NCBI RefSeq assembly: GCF_964355755.1
Contig: NC_092678.1
Coordinates: 13,800,922 to 13,860,921, forward strand
DNA length: 60,000 nucleotides
Reading direction: 5' to 3'
DNA from: Antedon mediterranea
Taxonomy: Eukaryota > Echinodermata > Crinoidea > Comatulida > Antedonidae
The position numbers were made by a program, and so were the translations under genes. Below are positions 22,801 through 31,509 of this stretch, piece after piece. The notes beneath the pieces were generated by a model. The model worked only from the letters and a program-made list of their open reading frames with translations. It made no database searches and was not told the origin of the DNA. Numbering within the stretch: the stretch's first letter is position 1; the number at the start of each line of letters is the position of its first letter.

Positions 22801-25338
22801 AATGCCTACTTCATTACACATGTTTTTCTTTTGTGCTTCTGAGATCGGAATAAATTTAAAGTTCTTGTCAGGTCTTTCTCCATACTGAACATTAACAATT
22901 TCAATATCACTATCACTTTGCCGTCCATTACTTGATGATACATTATGTTTTTGGCCTTTAACTTTGGAATCAATATTCTTGTCAGGTAATCTTGTACTAC
23001 ATTTATGCTGGTAAGACGTACTAGGTTCATCAACATCGATATTTTCTAAGTTGTTTTGTTCACAATTATCATCTAACATGACAGCTGAAGCGGAACATAA
23101 AAACATAGACTTATTTTGAACATTTACACCAGTCAGTTCAAATTCGGTTTCATGTAAATTACAGTTCATTGACCTTGCTAATCTTATACAATAATCGTAC
23201 ACACCTTGACAAGATGTACTGTAAAGTAAAATACTCTTTCCATGCTCACTAACACAACCAATACGATCTCTTGCATGTGGATCAAATATAAGGAAACCAT
23301 TTACACGTTTGATAATAGAAAATGTGCTTCTATTGAAATTCATAAAAAATGCATCATGTTGGTGTAATTCTTGTTCAAGAGCTTGGTGTAATGATAAGGC
23401 TCCATATTCAGCCATCAATTCGAGATTCCCATCTATTATGCCAAACACTGATTCTTTGGGAGATATTACAAAGGTGTTATCCAAAATATCCAATTCTTTC
23501 GGTAGTTCTGAAATCATCAAAAGGTCCTCATCCATAGTGGAATCTTTCTGAATGTAACAGTACAACTCGTTTCCAAGAGTCAATATTGTATCAAGGTCTT
23601 TGGTGTAAAATTCATTTCCATTCCTCTTTGTAGAATAAAGAATAGCTACAAGACTATTTGCAACACACTGTTTACCACCTGCAAAGCCAAATCTATAATT
23701 CCCTTGATTGAAACTACCCTGTGCTAGAGTTATGTTATTATCATTACTATTATATAGTTGTAATTCATTTATTGATTGTGTATTCTGCCTTATTGTTGTA
23801 TTCTTTTGTTTTGGTCCCTCATCGATTATCAATTCTTCCGAAAAATAATTTTTTGTTAAAACTTCAATATCCACATCGATAGTATGTTGGTCACATTTAG
23901 GTTTAGTATGGGACATAATTTTTTCAGTCACTGCTTTTTTGGATCCGTCATCAATTATCGATACTTCGTTTTCCTCAAATTCACAACTTGCACATGTTTG
24001 ATTTTTATGATCTGCAACATTACTATCAAATCTATTAGTTCTGTCATTCATTTTGCTACTATTTTGTGCTTTCACATCGTCAGTCGCTGTGTTGTCGTTT
24101 TCTTCAGTACATTTCATTTTAAAGTCGTCATCAGTTTTCATTTCTAAATTGTTATTTTTACCCATGTTCTTTAAAATAGTATCTTCGCCAATCTGTTCCA
24201 TATTATCGCAATCATTCTTGTGGTGTTTTAAATTCAGGTCCATATTATCTTGTGATTCTTTGTTATCAATCTTCTTACTTTTGACAAAACGACCCTTGTT
24301 ATTTCGTGAACGTTTCAAACCACCACCTGATTGTTGTTGTATTCCGTTTGTTACTTTTGTATTTTTCAAAACATCACACATAGGCTTACCATTCGTTTCG
24401 TCATTTTCCTTGTATTCTCTGCAAGTACTTTTATTCATGTTCCATTCTACTTTGTTAGTATATCGTCTTTCATAGAAATCTTTTACACCTTTACCAATAT
24501 ATTTTACACCTGGTTCTATAATTATACCATTTATAACGCGCTTTCCCCTTTTCTTATTTCCTCTATTTTTACATCTTTTTTTTCTGTTGTCGGTTCTTTT
24601 CTTTGATCTCACCCTTATCCAATCATTACCAAGTAAATCTTCACTTCCTGTTTGTTGACATTTTAATTTGGCATTATTACGTTTTTCTTTATTTTTCGTT
24701 AATTCGGGAAAGTCTGCAGTGACAGAATCATTAGGTTCTAGAATCGTATACCTATTGAAATGACAGGGCATACCTATTTCACCCAACATATTATTAGCAA
24801 AATTACTATACCCACACAATGAACAAATCCAAATTACTCTGGAATCACATAGTTTGTCTTCAAAACTATTTCTTACACATGTCACATGAAAATGTTTACT
24901 GCAGCAGTCACATGTTATGTAAATGTCCTCTGCTTTCACTTCAACACTACACAGATCACATTTATCAAACTCTGAAATAAGCGCTGTACCATAAGATAAT
25001 ATGTTCAGGATATCATCAACTACTTCTTTAAATTCAGTTGTATCTTTGATACATTCACAATAGGCATTACCTGTATCTTCACTTTCATTTTTTATAGTGT
25101 TTACATCTTCGACATTCTTAGTTGAACAGCATTCATCAAGTAGGTCCAAGATGTCATCCATGACTGTTTTAAATTCTGTTGCTTTATCCATAATTCCACT
25201 ATCAACATTACCAGCTGTTTTGACAATGTTGCACTCCTTACTTGTCACTTCTTTAGTCGCATACTTACATAAAAATATTACTAAGACAATCACTAACAAC
25301 AATAGACCATAAACTATTGTTATGAATTTTGTATCCAT
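16873..25338 (-). CDS. Helentron RepHel protein: PHD, proteases, HUH replicase and PIF1-type helicase
   Basis: This 2821-codon frame encodes a rolling-circle transposon replicase. Order by residue: hydrophobic segment 5-24; internal repeat of a TEFKxVxDDIL motif (about 53 and 100); PHD-type Cys/His finger 127-176; possible papain-fold protease with QC near 560 and FDPHARD later; OTU protease with DGNCF near 873 and a later HFNVV; basic repeats about 1060-1320; Cys-rich zinc region about 1333-1420; Rep domain with the HUH motif (HVH) near 1833 and two tyrosines spaced YxxxY (YVVQY) near 2017; SF1 helicase with GGAGTGKS near 2367, VIIDEISM, GDFYQLPP and TVHKVQG near 2714. Residues after about 2777 come from the inserted TIR element, so the native protein would run on into the endonuclease at 14532-13830. 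OTU and endonuclease domains are known in animal Helentrons. The first ATG precedes a membrane-like segment; a later start is possible. Confidence 0.93.
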   Translation of the reverse strand: MDTKFITIVYGLLLLVIVLVIFLCKYATKEVTSKECNIVKTAGNVDSGIMDKATEFKTVMDDILDLLDECCSTKNVEDVNTIKNESEDTGNAYCECIKDTTEFKEVVDDILNILSYGTALISEFDKCDLCSVEVKAEDIYITCDCCSKHFHVTCVRNSFEDKLCDSRVIWICSLCGYSNFANNMLGEIGMPCHFNRYTILEPNDSVTADFPELTKNKEKRNNAKLKCQQTGSEDLLGNDWIRVRSKKRTDNRKKRCKNRGNKKRGKRVINGIIIEPGVKYIGKGVKDFYERRYTNKVEWNMNKSTCREYKENDETNGKPMCDVLKNTKVTNGIQQQSGGGLKRSRNNKGRFVKSKKIDNKESQDNMDLNLKHHKNDCDNMEQIGEDTILKNMGKNNNLEMKTDDDFKMKCTEENDNTATDDVKAQNSSKMNDRTNRFDSNVADHKNQTCASCEFEENEVSIIDDGSKKAVTEKIMSHTKPKCDQHTIDVDIEVLTKNYFSEELIIDEGPKQKNTTIRQNTQSINELQLYNSNDNNITLAQGSFNQGNYRFGFAGGKQCVANSLVAILYSTKRNGNEFYTKDLDTILTLGNELYCYIQKDSTMDEDLLMISELPKELDILDNTFVISPKESVFGIIDGNLELMAEYGALSLHQALEQELHQHDAFFMNFNRSTFSIIKRVNGFLIFDPHARDRIGCVSEHGKSILLYSTSCQGVYDYCIRLARSMNCNLHETEFELTGVNVQNKSMFLCSASAVMLDDNCEQNNLENIDVDEPSTSYQHKCSTRLPDKNIDSKVKGQKHNVSSSNGRQSDSDIEIVNVQYGERPDKNFKFIPISEAQKKNMCNEVGIHCDHTGKNCGINRASLIGHPLQITNITGDGNCFYRAISYIISGTEDNHLLLRKAITNHLLETDDLFINTFSHEYRSVKEYVFKKRVMDNGTWASNTEISAMANLLKTDIYSFNDQLLMWQLFSAKKPGRIDDVTTDNGIYIVYTMNVHFNVVESVDVGQNYVQEKTEMICLKNNSSTKKRKLMRKETCDTFEDIEPKHKHSKTVESSESKVRILKGKKKKSYRNRKEKQKNLQRMKRQKDKSEETNNNRNKYQSDPEYREEKKRKVKEAQKIRYGDDDYKFKKRKENSERQHKMYRCEPEYNVKVRNKARHNYKINFDYRLTKKEKNLKRYHNDKIFRHNTKSKNKFKFSEKYHSDKKFRINLRQKFVSKYRNNSKFRETLKQKLADKYRNNLKFSQRYKEKLAEKYRSNSKFRQNCKLRLSEKYRVNLEFRQKCKQSCKQRFTEKYHRDPVFRKKVFKKNQKNMEKRKTEKSNFEFILKNFREKISRGPEYICCVCFKLLFQNQVMKCSKAKYENRTCINEKYLHICNNKCNNPCQFVESPRYHLWICFTCHRKLLNGKVPAEANSNNLELHDIPPELECLNNLEQHLIGLNIPFMKLMNLPKGGQHGIHGPVVCVPSNTIETVKMLPRPEADDQLISVKLKRKLSYKSYYKYKFVNTANVIQALEYLQDHNKWYFDVAINEEWHNYLSKENIGSGDNNNNQTCIDNNEEEEVEDRLSGAVFDTSLQPVDRRQNLVDEYFRDIICCAPCENNSPVALLKNESNEAKSFPVLFPTGQPTFHDTRDVKITLGRYFHNRLMHVDNRFAKNAEFIFYAQSLYELQQILSSISIALRKGSSKKDDFSKVTVADLKNVNTIEDILKSDKGYKFLKQIRGTPPYWQATQKDVMAMVRQIGKPTFFLSFSSADFRWKEIMTTLLSQTGDKRNIDELEWADKCNLLKSNPVTVARMFDKRFHTFLKNVILSESKPIGKVVDYFYRIEFQMRGSPHVHMLVWVENAPVFCSDEDKEVINFVDKYISCSVPCQTVDPELNEIVTSVQIHSKRHSKSCKKKGTICRFNFPRQPSQKTFVMRPTVSEGNDDTKQAKDLLTSVKEAVTNEEPYENAKELFKSLGITQSAFEKANNCIATEEKIVMKRNPQDAWVNQYNPSLLRAWNANMDIQYITNVYACITYVVQYLSKSEREMGLLLSHTASEVKEGNEDARQSLRKIGNVYMNNREVSAQESVYRVCGLRLKECSRKVEYIPVGPNPVRMSLPLSVIKNKADDNDCAWLPNKLDKYKARPNSFEFNKMCLATFCSNYRILSTSEMKGKKKNVFKLKKQFGFIQKRTKTSNAIVRYPRFHMDRDPDKYYLSILQLFLPFRNDEQLKPPNFQTYEQFYEDGSVKLCGNRKLQRVKSIVQGNMKQYEKSADDVEDAKEFLAKFGPQEDAWSLLCPETEKERLDNPKPNVDIDDEENEFFIPDFGLQKNHTSKVESNSSYISRPELNKMIRSLNEKQQHIFYKTRQWCLDKVNGKRPEPFYTFITGGAGTGKSHLVNCIFNEGTRILGKIMENPDDLSILKLAPTGIAAYNIKGQTIHSALSIPISISFPYQPLGEEKISALRNQLSQLQIVIIDEISMVNQRLLWYVHGRLRQIKQVRNDSPFGNISVIAVGDFYQLPPVMGTSLYKDTFESSLWIDNFKQVQLGQIMRQKEDKEFALLLNKLRTKERNECLSDKDLLVLKSRETGKECEDAVHIYPCNKQVNEWNKKMLHKTCTDIVCIEAEDVVVNSKKQNKKCNKPQKSRQSSLLNYLWIALNARVMLIKNVDVKKGLTNGCMGHVEEIIKTSQSAKPVSIKVKFDNNEIGVQAIEMFQESIGNKYSRKQFPLKLAYACTVHKVQGMTMNKALVSLKNTFAPGQAYVGLSRVTSISGLTIENFNPKLIYCDPHIQKCLYKMTLCKKAVYDPYTLKTYTTYTDRIRFHCLHYFHSVAPQRVCVVYV
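21380..22150 (-). repeat. Coding tandem repeat: basic KYRxNxKFR peptide repeats in RepHel
   Basis: Within the RepHel frame, about ten or more degenerate repeats of 18-20 residues follow one another, with the core KYRNNSKFRxxxKxKLxE. They are rich in Lys, Arg, Tyr and Phe. The + strand shows a matching degenerate 55-60-bp DNA period. Similar basic repeats occur in the N-terminal half of Helitron proteins; a role in nucleic-acid binding is likely but inferred. Confidence 0.75.
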
Positions 25339-25749
25339 TATGCAAAAATTCCTTCAAAATACTGAACTCAAATTTCAAATTCAAAAACAATTTATATGTC
25401 TTCTACAATTTGAATAAATGTTACAATTAAGTTCCACTTGATATTTGATTTCACTCTTTTAATCGATTCAAACTTTAAAACAATATTGGCTACAGCAAAA
25501 TATTTGGTAATTAAAATTCTATAAAAAAATATTCAAGTTAATATTATCTTTGGATTCTATGATTTAAATTTCACGTCAATTTTTGTTTCTCTTTATTGAT
25601 ATATCTTTTGCTGGCTTCTTAATAGTTAGCTTCTACAAACTAATTATCAATCAAAGATATATAGGTAGAATTCTATTCTTTTGCAAATTATTCCTTTTGT
25701 TTTACAGCAATACCTATTACTTAATGCTTGTTAGTACAGTATTTTGTAC

Positions 25750-25960
25750 TTGTTTCTACAAATAATTCTCTTTCAAGCTTTTGCTTGATATTTTTTTTCA
25801 AGACTTCTGTCTATTTAAGCTTCTGCTTAATATTTTTGTGTAAGTTCTATTTGAAATTCTGTTTGATAATTCTGTTTGTTATGCTAAACCCTCGTTGGCA
25901 CTCTCTTCTGAGAGCAGAATCTCTTCTGAGATTCGGATCTCTTCTGAGATCCAGTGGGTT
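25750..25960 (-). promoter_or_regulatory. Cluster of AGAA-tetraloop hairpins and a cloverleaf-like fold upstream of RepHel
   Basis: On the RepHel-sense strand at least five hairpins have an AGAA loop: 25750-25761 (4-bp stem), 25801-25812 (4 bp), 25815-25830 (6 bp), 25917-25934 (7 bp), 25935-25952 (7 bp). A further one, at 25901-25914, has a 5-bp stem and the same loop, and 25773-25788 has a 6-bp stem and an AAAA loop. Stem sequences differ while pairing is kept. The last three hairpins are almost adjacent and enclosed by AACCC (25887-25891) pairing with GGGTT (25956-25960), giving a cloverleaf-like junction. The cluster lies 410-620 nt upstream of the ATG, so it may be in the 5' leader or the element's 5' terminal region. 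Confidence 0.65.
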
Positions 25961-25984
25961 AATAATATTATAACAGTCAGGTAC

Positions 25985-28470
25985 CTGCAATGAAATAAAG
26001 AAAAAGAAAAGTTCAGACATGAAATATTTGGACTACCAAAACAAATAAGGCCAACTCACCACCAAATATGTGAAGATGAGTATTATATCAATAGGGCTAT
26101 ATCTACATCTGATATTAAAATCTGAAAATGTTCAGAGTATATTGGTCTAATTTAATTGTGCAATAGTATTATTATTTTTCAGAACACAGACAATATGGTC
26201 AGCATTCAGTATTGTATGTTATAAAGGGCAGAGACAAGAACAAAAAGACAATTCACTCCCCTTTCATAGATAATCTACCAACTCCAATGAACTTATATAG
26301 ATTGGCTATCGGGCGGACATGAAAGTGATAAAAACAAGAAGTAAACCATAAATATGGCCACCGTAAATATGTTTAATATATATCAAATAATAATATAACA
26401 TAACAAATTCTGTTCATGCCGTATTACGTATATACAATCAATGCTAGCAGTGGTAGTGCATGACTGCGTATAAAGCATGGCAGGTGTGTTCAATAGTCAA
26501 TTACAGCCGCCATACTGTTGGGTCCCCTCTCCTCTCAATGAAGAATCACTTATTAACTGCAATAATTTTGGAGTCTACCCTCTAGCCAATCTACAGTAAA
26601 CTCATTTACCAAAGACTCACATAAACAATGTATGAGAAAGGTGCAACCTATTATGTAGTCACTGTCTTCACAGCTACTGTACAATCTACAAAATACAAAC
26701 ATACAAGAAAAATATATTTTTAATACAAATTTAACAGAAATATTCATCATATTATTGATAATTTTCAGTATTTACATACAACTATCTAATTACAATGATT
26801 TAATGGACAAATAATTTTACCAACCAAGTGACAAAGAATTTCACCAACCAAGTATACGTTGAATAACAATTATTTTAAGACACGCGGTCCCAATTCAACT
26901 ACCATACTATTCTCAATCAATGTCTATTTCCTCACAATCTCATAGCATAGCTAAGAACAGAATGATTAGGGCCTATATTTTTATTCCATTTGAACCAAAC
27001 AATTATTTAAAACAGTTCCTTTATCTAAATTATGTCAATCTTCTGTAATATAACTGGCTAAAAAAATATGATACTCCCTATCAGTGAGATCCCGGTACCA
27101 TCAATATCAAATAAATAAATAATTTATTTTCTTTACTTACAAAATTTAAGAGGTTATTAGCTTAAAAAAACTATAACAGCAGAAACAATCTGGCAGATGT
27201 TCAGCACAGCTAATACTACAACAGGTAGAACCTAAAAACAAAACATATAAAGAGAAACTTCATGTAAAAATAGTACAGTAATCCAATTGATATCAAGAAG
27301 CGAAAATACTATTTATATATACTACTCAAATGCCCCTTTTCTTAATATTTTTTTGTAAGCTAGTCTAATATTTATACTGTATATATAATTAAAACAAATT
27401 TAGTTCATTATTTAATAAATTTCTAATAATATAAGCTAGGCCTAGGCTAGGAAAACCAGCATATAAAACTCCATAAACCTACAGTACAGCCGAACTACCA
27501 TAAACAGTGTTTTATTTTTTAACAATCACGTTCCTATGCCTAGGCCCTAGATAGGAAAGTGTATAAGTCCTAATAATATAATACAGTCTAATAGCCTACT
27601 TACTAAGTCTACGTTGATAATTATTTTAAGAAAAATTTTCCCAGACTACTCAGTAAGTAAGACTAAAAGTGAACAAACTATTCATATAGAAGGAGGACAA
27701 TCCCCAATTTAGAAGTTACGATTTTGACATCTATTAGGCCTACTAACTAGGCTAGGTAGTAGGGATAACGATGCAAAATTAAAAGTTGTTATTTTTCAAC
27801 CAATTCAAACAATATCTGTTAGTATTTTGTGTCAATATTCTAATAAAAAAAGAATTACGAAAATCTGACTTGTAGTTTTCGAAATATAGGGTCTAAAACA
27901 TCGCCGAAAAACATCGAACGTTGTAAACAAATTGCGCCCTCGGTCGACAATTGTATGAACACTAGGCCTAGCCGCCTACGCCATTTTCCCCTAAAATATA
28001 AATTACATATAGGCCTACTAGGCCTTAGGGCCTAGGCCTAGCTAGGCTAATTACGTTTTATAGTAATTTATTTTATATATCAACATTGGAAATATCAATA
28101 AAATATGTATAAAGTTGTTTATTTAACGGAATTCGTTACAAATTCATTGCTCTAAATTTGTGTAATAACGATCAGTAGAGAGACCATGTGACTACACGGT
28201 ATACACGCCATCCACAGAAAACATTCCGCTGTGGCCACCAATCACAAAAACTACAAACAAGCCTTCCGCCTGTGTAACCCACATTCACATAGGCCTAGCC
28301 TACGTAAACAAAACTACAAATCAAACAATCCACATAATTTCTTACCTATTTCTTATAGTATTGAAATCTTAACAAACTTGAGTTTTGTTATTATTATTAT
28401 TCGCCGACGTTGCGATTCGATATAGAATACAATTTGTAATATTTTCAGAGCGACTCTGTAAAATCAACAT
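25985..28470. other. Stretch without a recognised gene; weak - strand exon signals
   Basis: The DNA is AT-rich with scattered AGGCCTA palindromes and no recognised repeat family. On the - strand there are plausible splice signals: a donor AATAG/GTAAG at 28346, a 91-bp block at 27141-27231 flanked by TTTTTAG and GTAAGT, and an acceptor TTGCAG at 25984. The 91-bp block can be read as a hydrophobic peptide (LPVVVLAVLNICQIVSAVIV) that ends in stops. These could be exons of a host gene or leader exons for the Helentron transcript. No homology supports either. Confidence 0.25.
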
Positions 28471-28478
28471 GGAGTCTA

Positions 28479-28709
28479 GTTATCCACGTCGTCAACACTT
28501 TTTCTCCTTTCCTCCCTATATAATACATCTTCCGCTCGCTCAAATTTCACATACACAGTATGGCATGCAATATTCGCCAAAAAGACTAATATGAAACGAA
28601 AAACGAAAATAGTTTCCACGTAGTAGGCAGGTATCTCTACGTGTATATTGCACGTTGCGTTTGCGCGGCGGATAACCCGAACTCGTCAAAGTGACGAGTT
28701 CAAATCTAG
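28479..28709 (+). mobile_element. Mini Helitron-like element or solo 3' terminus
   Basis: The right end is a full family terminus: GGCGGATAACCCG, the hairpin at 28680-28700, CAAAT, and CTAG at 28706-28709. The usual 1.5-kb body is missing. A GTTATCCACG motif at 28479, directly after a CTA, resembles the GTTATCCGC 5' module, so this may be a short element of about 230 bp. Alternatively it is a 3' end attached to unrelated upstream DNA. Confidence 0.55.
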
Positions 28710-30242
28710 TTTTTTCTGTATTCTTCTTATTTCTTTCCCATTTTTTTGTGAGTCACGTTTCTCTAAAATGTGTAAACATAACATTTTATAACTTTGACAA
28801 CATGTGGGCATTTATGTGAAGTTGTGCATCTCCTATTTTGAATGACGTCAGAGTTGCGCAACGTGACTTGCGCGCGATTTTATGATTTTTAATGATTGAT
28901 CATAGCTTAAAAACCAAGAGTAATTTCTTTTTTACCCTTTATGAAAATTTAAGTCATATCAAGGGCAAATTGTTAGTGCACTAAAAATGGCATGTTTTAC
29001 AAAAACTTACGCGTGCACGCGCATTTAAAATTTCAAAATGCGCAAAATTTATTTCTAATCAACTTTCTACGCGTTTCATGTCATTTTAAGCATGTAAAAA
29101 ATTCCCACGCGTGCGCACATTTTTGCGTGTGCGGTGCGCACGTAGTATTAAAAACATATTTTTTTCGAGTGATTTATGTTTTTCCAGCCTTTTATAGTAA
29201 TTTTACCAACTTTTAAACACTTTCGACTTAAAGTTACGTCATACGAGCACGTCGAATTGGACAATTTGCGCACGTTTTTGATGAAAAAGTACAAAATTTT
29301 GTCAAAATTATGCCTTTTTTTAAACAGTCGTAATTTCTAAACTACACGGTCAACTTTTTGTGGATGACATATTCCGGAAGTTGATGAGTTGTAGATATCG
29401 GATCATGTATTAATATGGCTAACCGGACATTTTAACGTCATCGTATGGCCACGCGAATATAAAATTGAGGATTTTTGTATCTTTCGTCATAGCTCATCAC
29501 ATTTAATAGAGCGCATCTCCACTTATCCATTTTCCATTTTCACCCCGATTTTGATATTGTCTAGGTCAATCAACTATCTTTCGCATGAGTTAAAAATATT
29601 TTAATTATTATGACGTCATCATGCCTAAAAATTTAAATTACATGTGGCATTAATTTCATCTTTACAGAAAATTTTAATCTGTTATAGCTCGTAAGAATAA
29701 AATTTGATAATCACGATTAAAACGTTTTCTGGAAGATATTGGATTGTAGATACAAAATCATGTAAACATAGGCAAATCGGATGTTGTGACGTCATCATAT
29801 GGCCAGTTAAATAAAAAAAGTCGTATTTTCATATTTTGCGTAATAGTTCATCACATTTAAAAGGGTGCGCATCTATATTTTACGTATTCAAATTTCTTCT
29901 ACACGTTAATATGTTGTTCCTAAGATAATTTCCTTCTGAAATTGCTATCTAAGTGTTTCATTTTGATACCTTTGCCATGTTAAAAATTGGAATAAATGGC
30001 GGGTCCCGTAATTTCACCTTTTCTACACTGTATGTAATATGTATGCAGATTATACTGTAGTGTTTGCATGTATACTATATGACACAAAATTGAATTCAGC
30101 ACTAACAGCATATCATATTCTTCAGTTCTTGTCATAATGCCATAATCTTTATCTGTGTGCAATATTCCAACGTATGACGTGCATGTGGCGTTTGTCGTGG
30201 TGCGGATAACTAACTCGTCAAAGTGACGAGTTTCATGTCTAG
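28710..30242 (+). mobile_element. Helitron-like non-autonomous unit J
   Basis: This complete unit of about 1.53 kb starts after the CTAG at 28709 with a T-rich leader and ATTTCTTTCCC. The composite TGACGTCA-GAG-TTGCGCAA lies at 28843-28861. The terminal hairpin is at 30212-30232 and CTAG at 30239-30242. Its opening resembles unit B and its middle resembles unit G, suggesting recombination among copies. Confidence 0.82.
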
Positions 30243-31376
30243 TCTTCTTTCTTTCCCAAAATTTTGTGTCACGTGTATCTCAAATTCTGATCAACATTAC
30301 ATCGTATAACTTTGTCAGAAGATTTACCTCTATCTGTAGAAGTGCAGGACAGCTCGTTTTTTTACTTTAGAGTCGCGCAGCGTAAGCTACGCGCGATTTT
30401 ATGAATTTCGCGTATTTAACATACACTAAAAAGCAAAAGTCATTTTGTAATGACACTTGGTGAACATTTAAGTCATATCAAGGGCAAACTTTCTATGGAT
30501 TAAAAATGGCATGTTTGAGATAAAGTTACGCGCGCACGCGCGTTTAAAATTTCAAATTTCGAAAAATCCATTTCTATACAACTTTCTACGCGTTTCAGGT
30601 CATTTTGAGCATTTCAAAAATTCCCACGCGTGCGCATATTTTTTACGCGCGCGTGCGCACGTAGCGCATAAACATCCTTTTTTTTCTTGATTTTTGTTTT
30701 TTCAGCCTTTTCTAGTAAATTTACCAATTTTCAATCAATTTCGACTTAAAATCACGTCATACGAGCACGTAGAATTGAACAATTTGCGCGCGTTTTTGAA
30801 GAAAAAGTTCAAAAATTCGTCAAAATTATGCCTTTTTTAAAACAGTCATAGATTGTAAACTACGAGGAGAACTTTTTTTAAATTACACATTCTGGAAGTT
30901 AATGAGTTGTAGATATCGAATCATGCATCGATATGGCTAACCGGACATTGTGACATCATCGTTTGGCCACTCGAATATGAAATATAGGATTTTTGTCTCT
31001 TTCGTCATAGCTCGTCACATTTAATAGAGCGCATCTCCACTTATCCGTATTCCATTTCCCTCAATTTTTTTATTTTGTCTAGGTCAATCAATTATCTTTC
31101 GCATGATTTACCATTTTTAAAATTGTTATGACGTCATCATGTTCAAAAGCGTCAATAACTTTGGTCACTTCTTTTCACCTATTCTGCACTTTATGTAGTA
31201 CGTATACAGTAGTGTATACCGTATATACTCAGACGTGACACAAAATAGAGGGCGCACTAACATTTTTTTCAATGGCATAATCGTTTTTCTGCGCGCAATA
31301 TTGTAACGTATGACGTGCACGTGGCTTTTGAGCTGCGGATAACCTAACTCGTCCGTAGTGACGAGTTCAAATCTAG
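30243..31376 (+). mobile_element. Helitron-like non-autonomous unit K (shortened)
   Basis: This unit abuts unit J with no spacer: CTAG is followed at once by TCTTCTTTCTTTCCC, showing the 5' TC end clearly. It is only about 1.13 kb because one of the two internal modules is missing. The terminal hairpin at 31346-31367 has the same 8-bp stem but a longer loop (CGTAGT); CTAG is at 31373-31376. Confidence 0.82.
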
Positions 31377-31509
31377 TTATTAGTTATCCGCTTAGTAGCG
31401 GATAACTCCTTGTGATTGTATTGGATCAATATTTTTCTTTTTGGTTATCCGCAACTTAGTTGCAGGATAACCCATGTGATTGTAAATATCTTTTTTTTCA
31501 TCTTCTTTG
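31377..31509 (+). repeat. Two hairpin modules between units K and L
   Basis: The hairpin GTTATCCGC-TTAGTA-GCGGATAAC is at 31382-31405 and a GGTTATCCGCAAC-type hairpin at 31443-31472. Each is followed by the TGTGATTGTA block and a T-run, as in the first array. Confidence 0.68.

Larger units (their letters stand above)
13456..25984 (-). mobile_element. Autonomous Helentron-type element (approximate extent), interrupted
   Basis: The element carries one long replicase-helicase ORF (ATG at 25338) and a downstream apurinic-type endonuclease (14532-13830), the gene order known for Helentrons. The true termini were not identified. The limits given are the outermost points with unusual structure: a good - strand splice donor (CCAG/GTGAGT) at 13455 and an acceptor (TTGCAG/GT) at 25984. 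The 8.3-kb ORF without stops implies a fairly young copy, but it is interrupted by a 2474-bp insertion and the endonuclease has a changed catalytic triplet, so this copy is probably not fully active. Confidence 0.7.
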
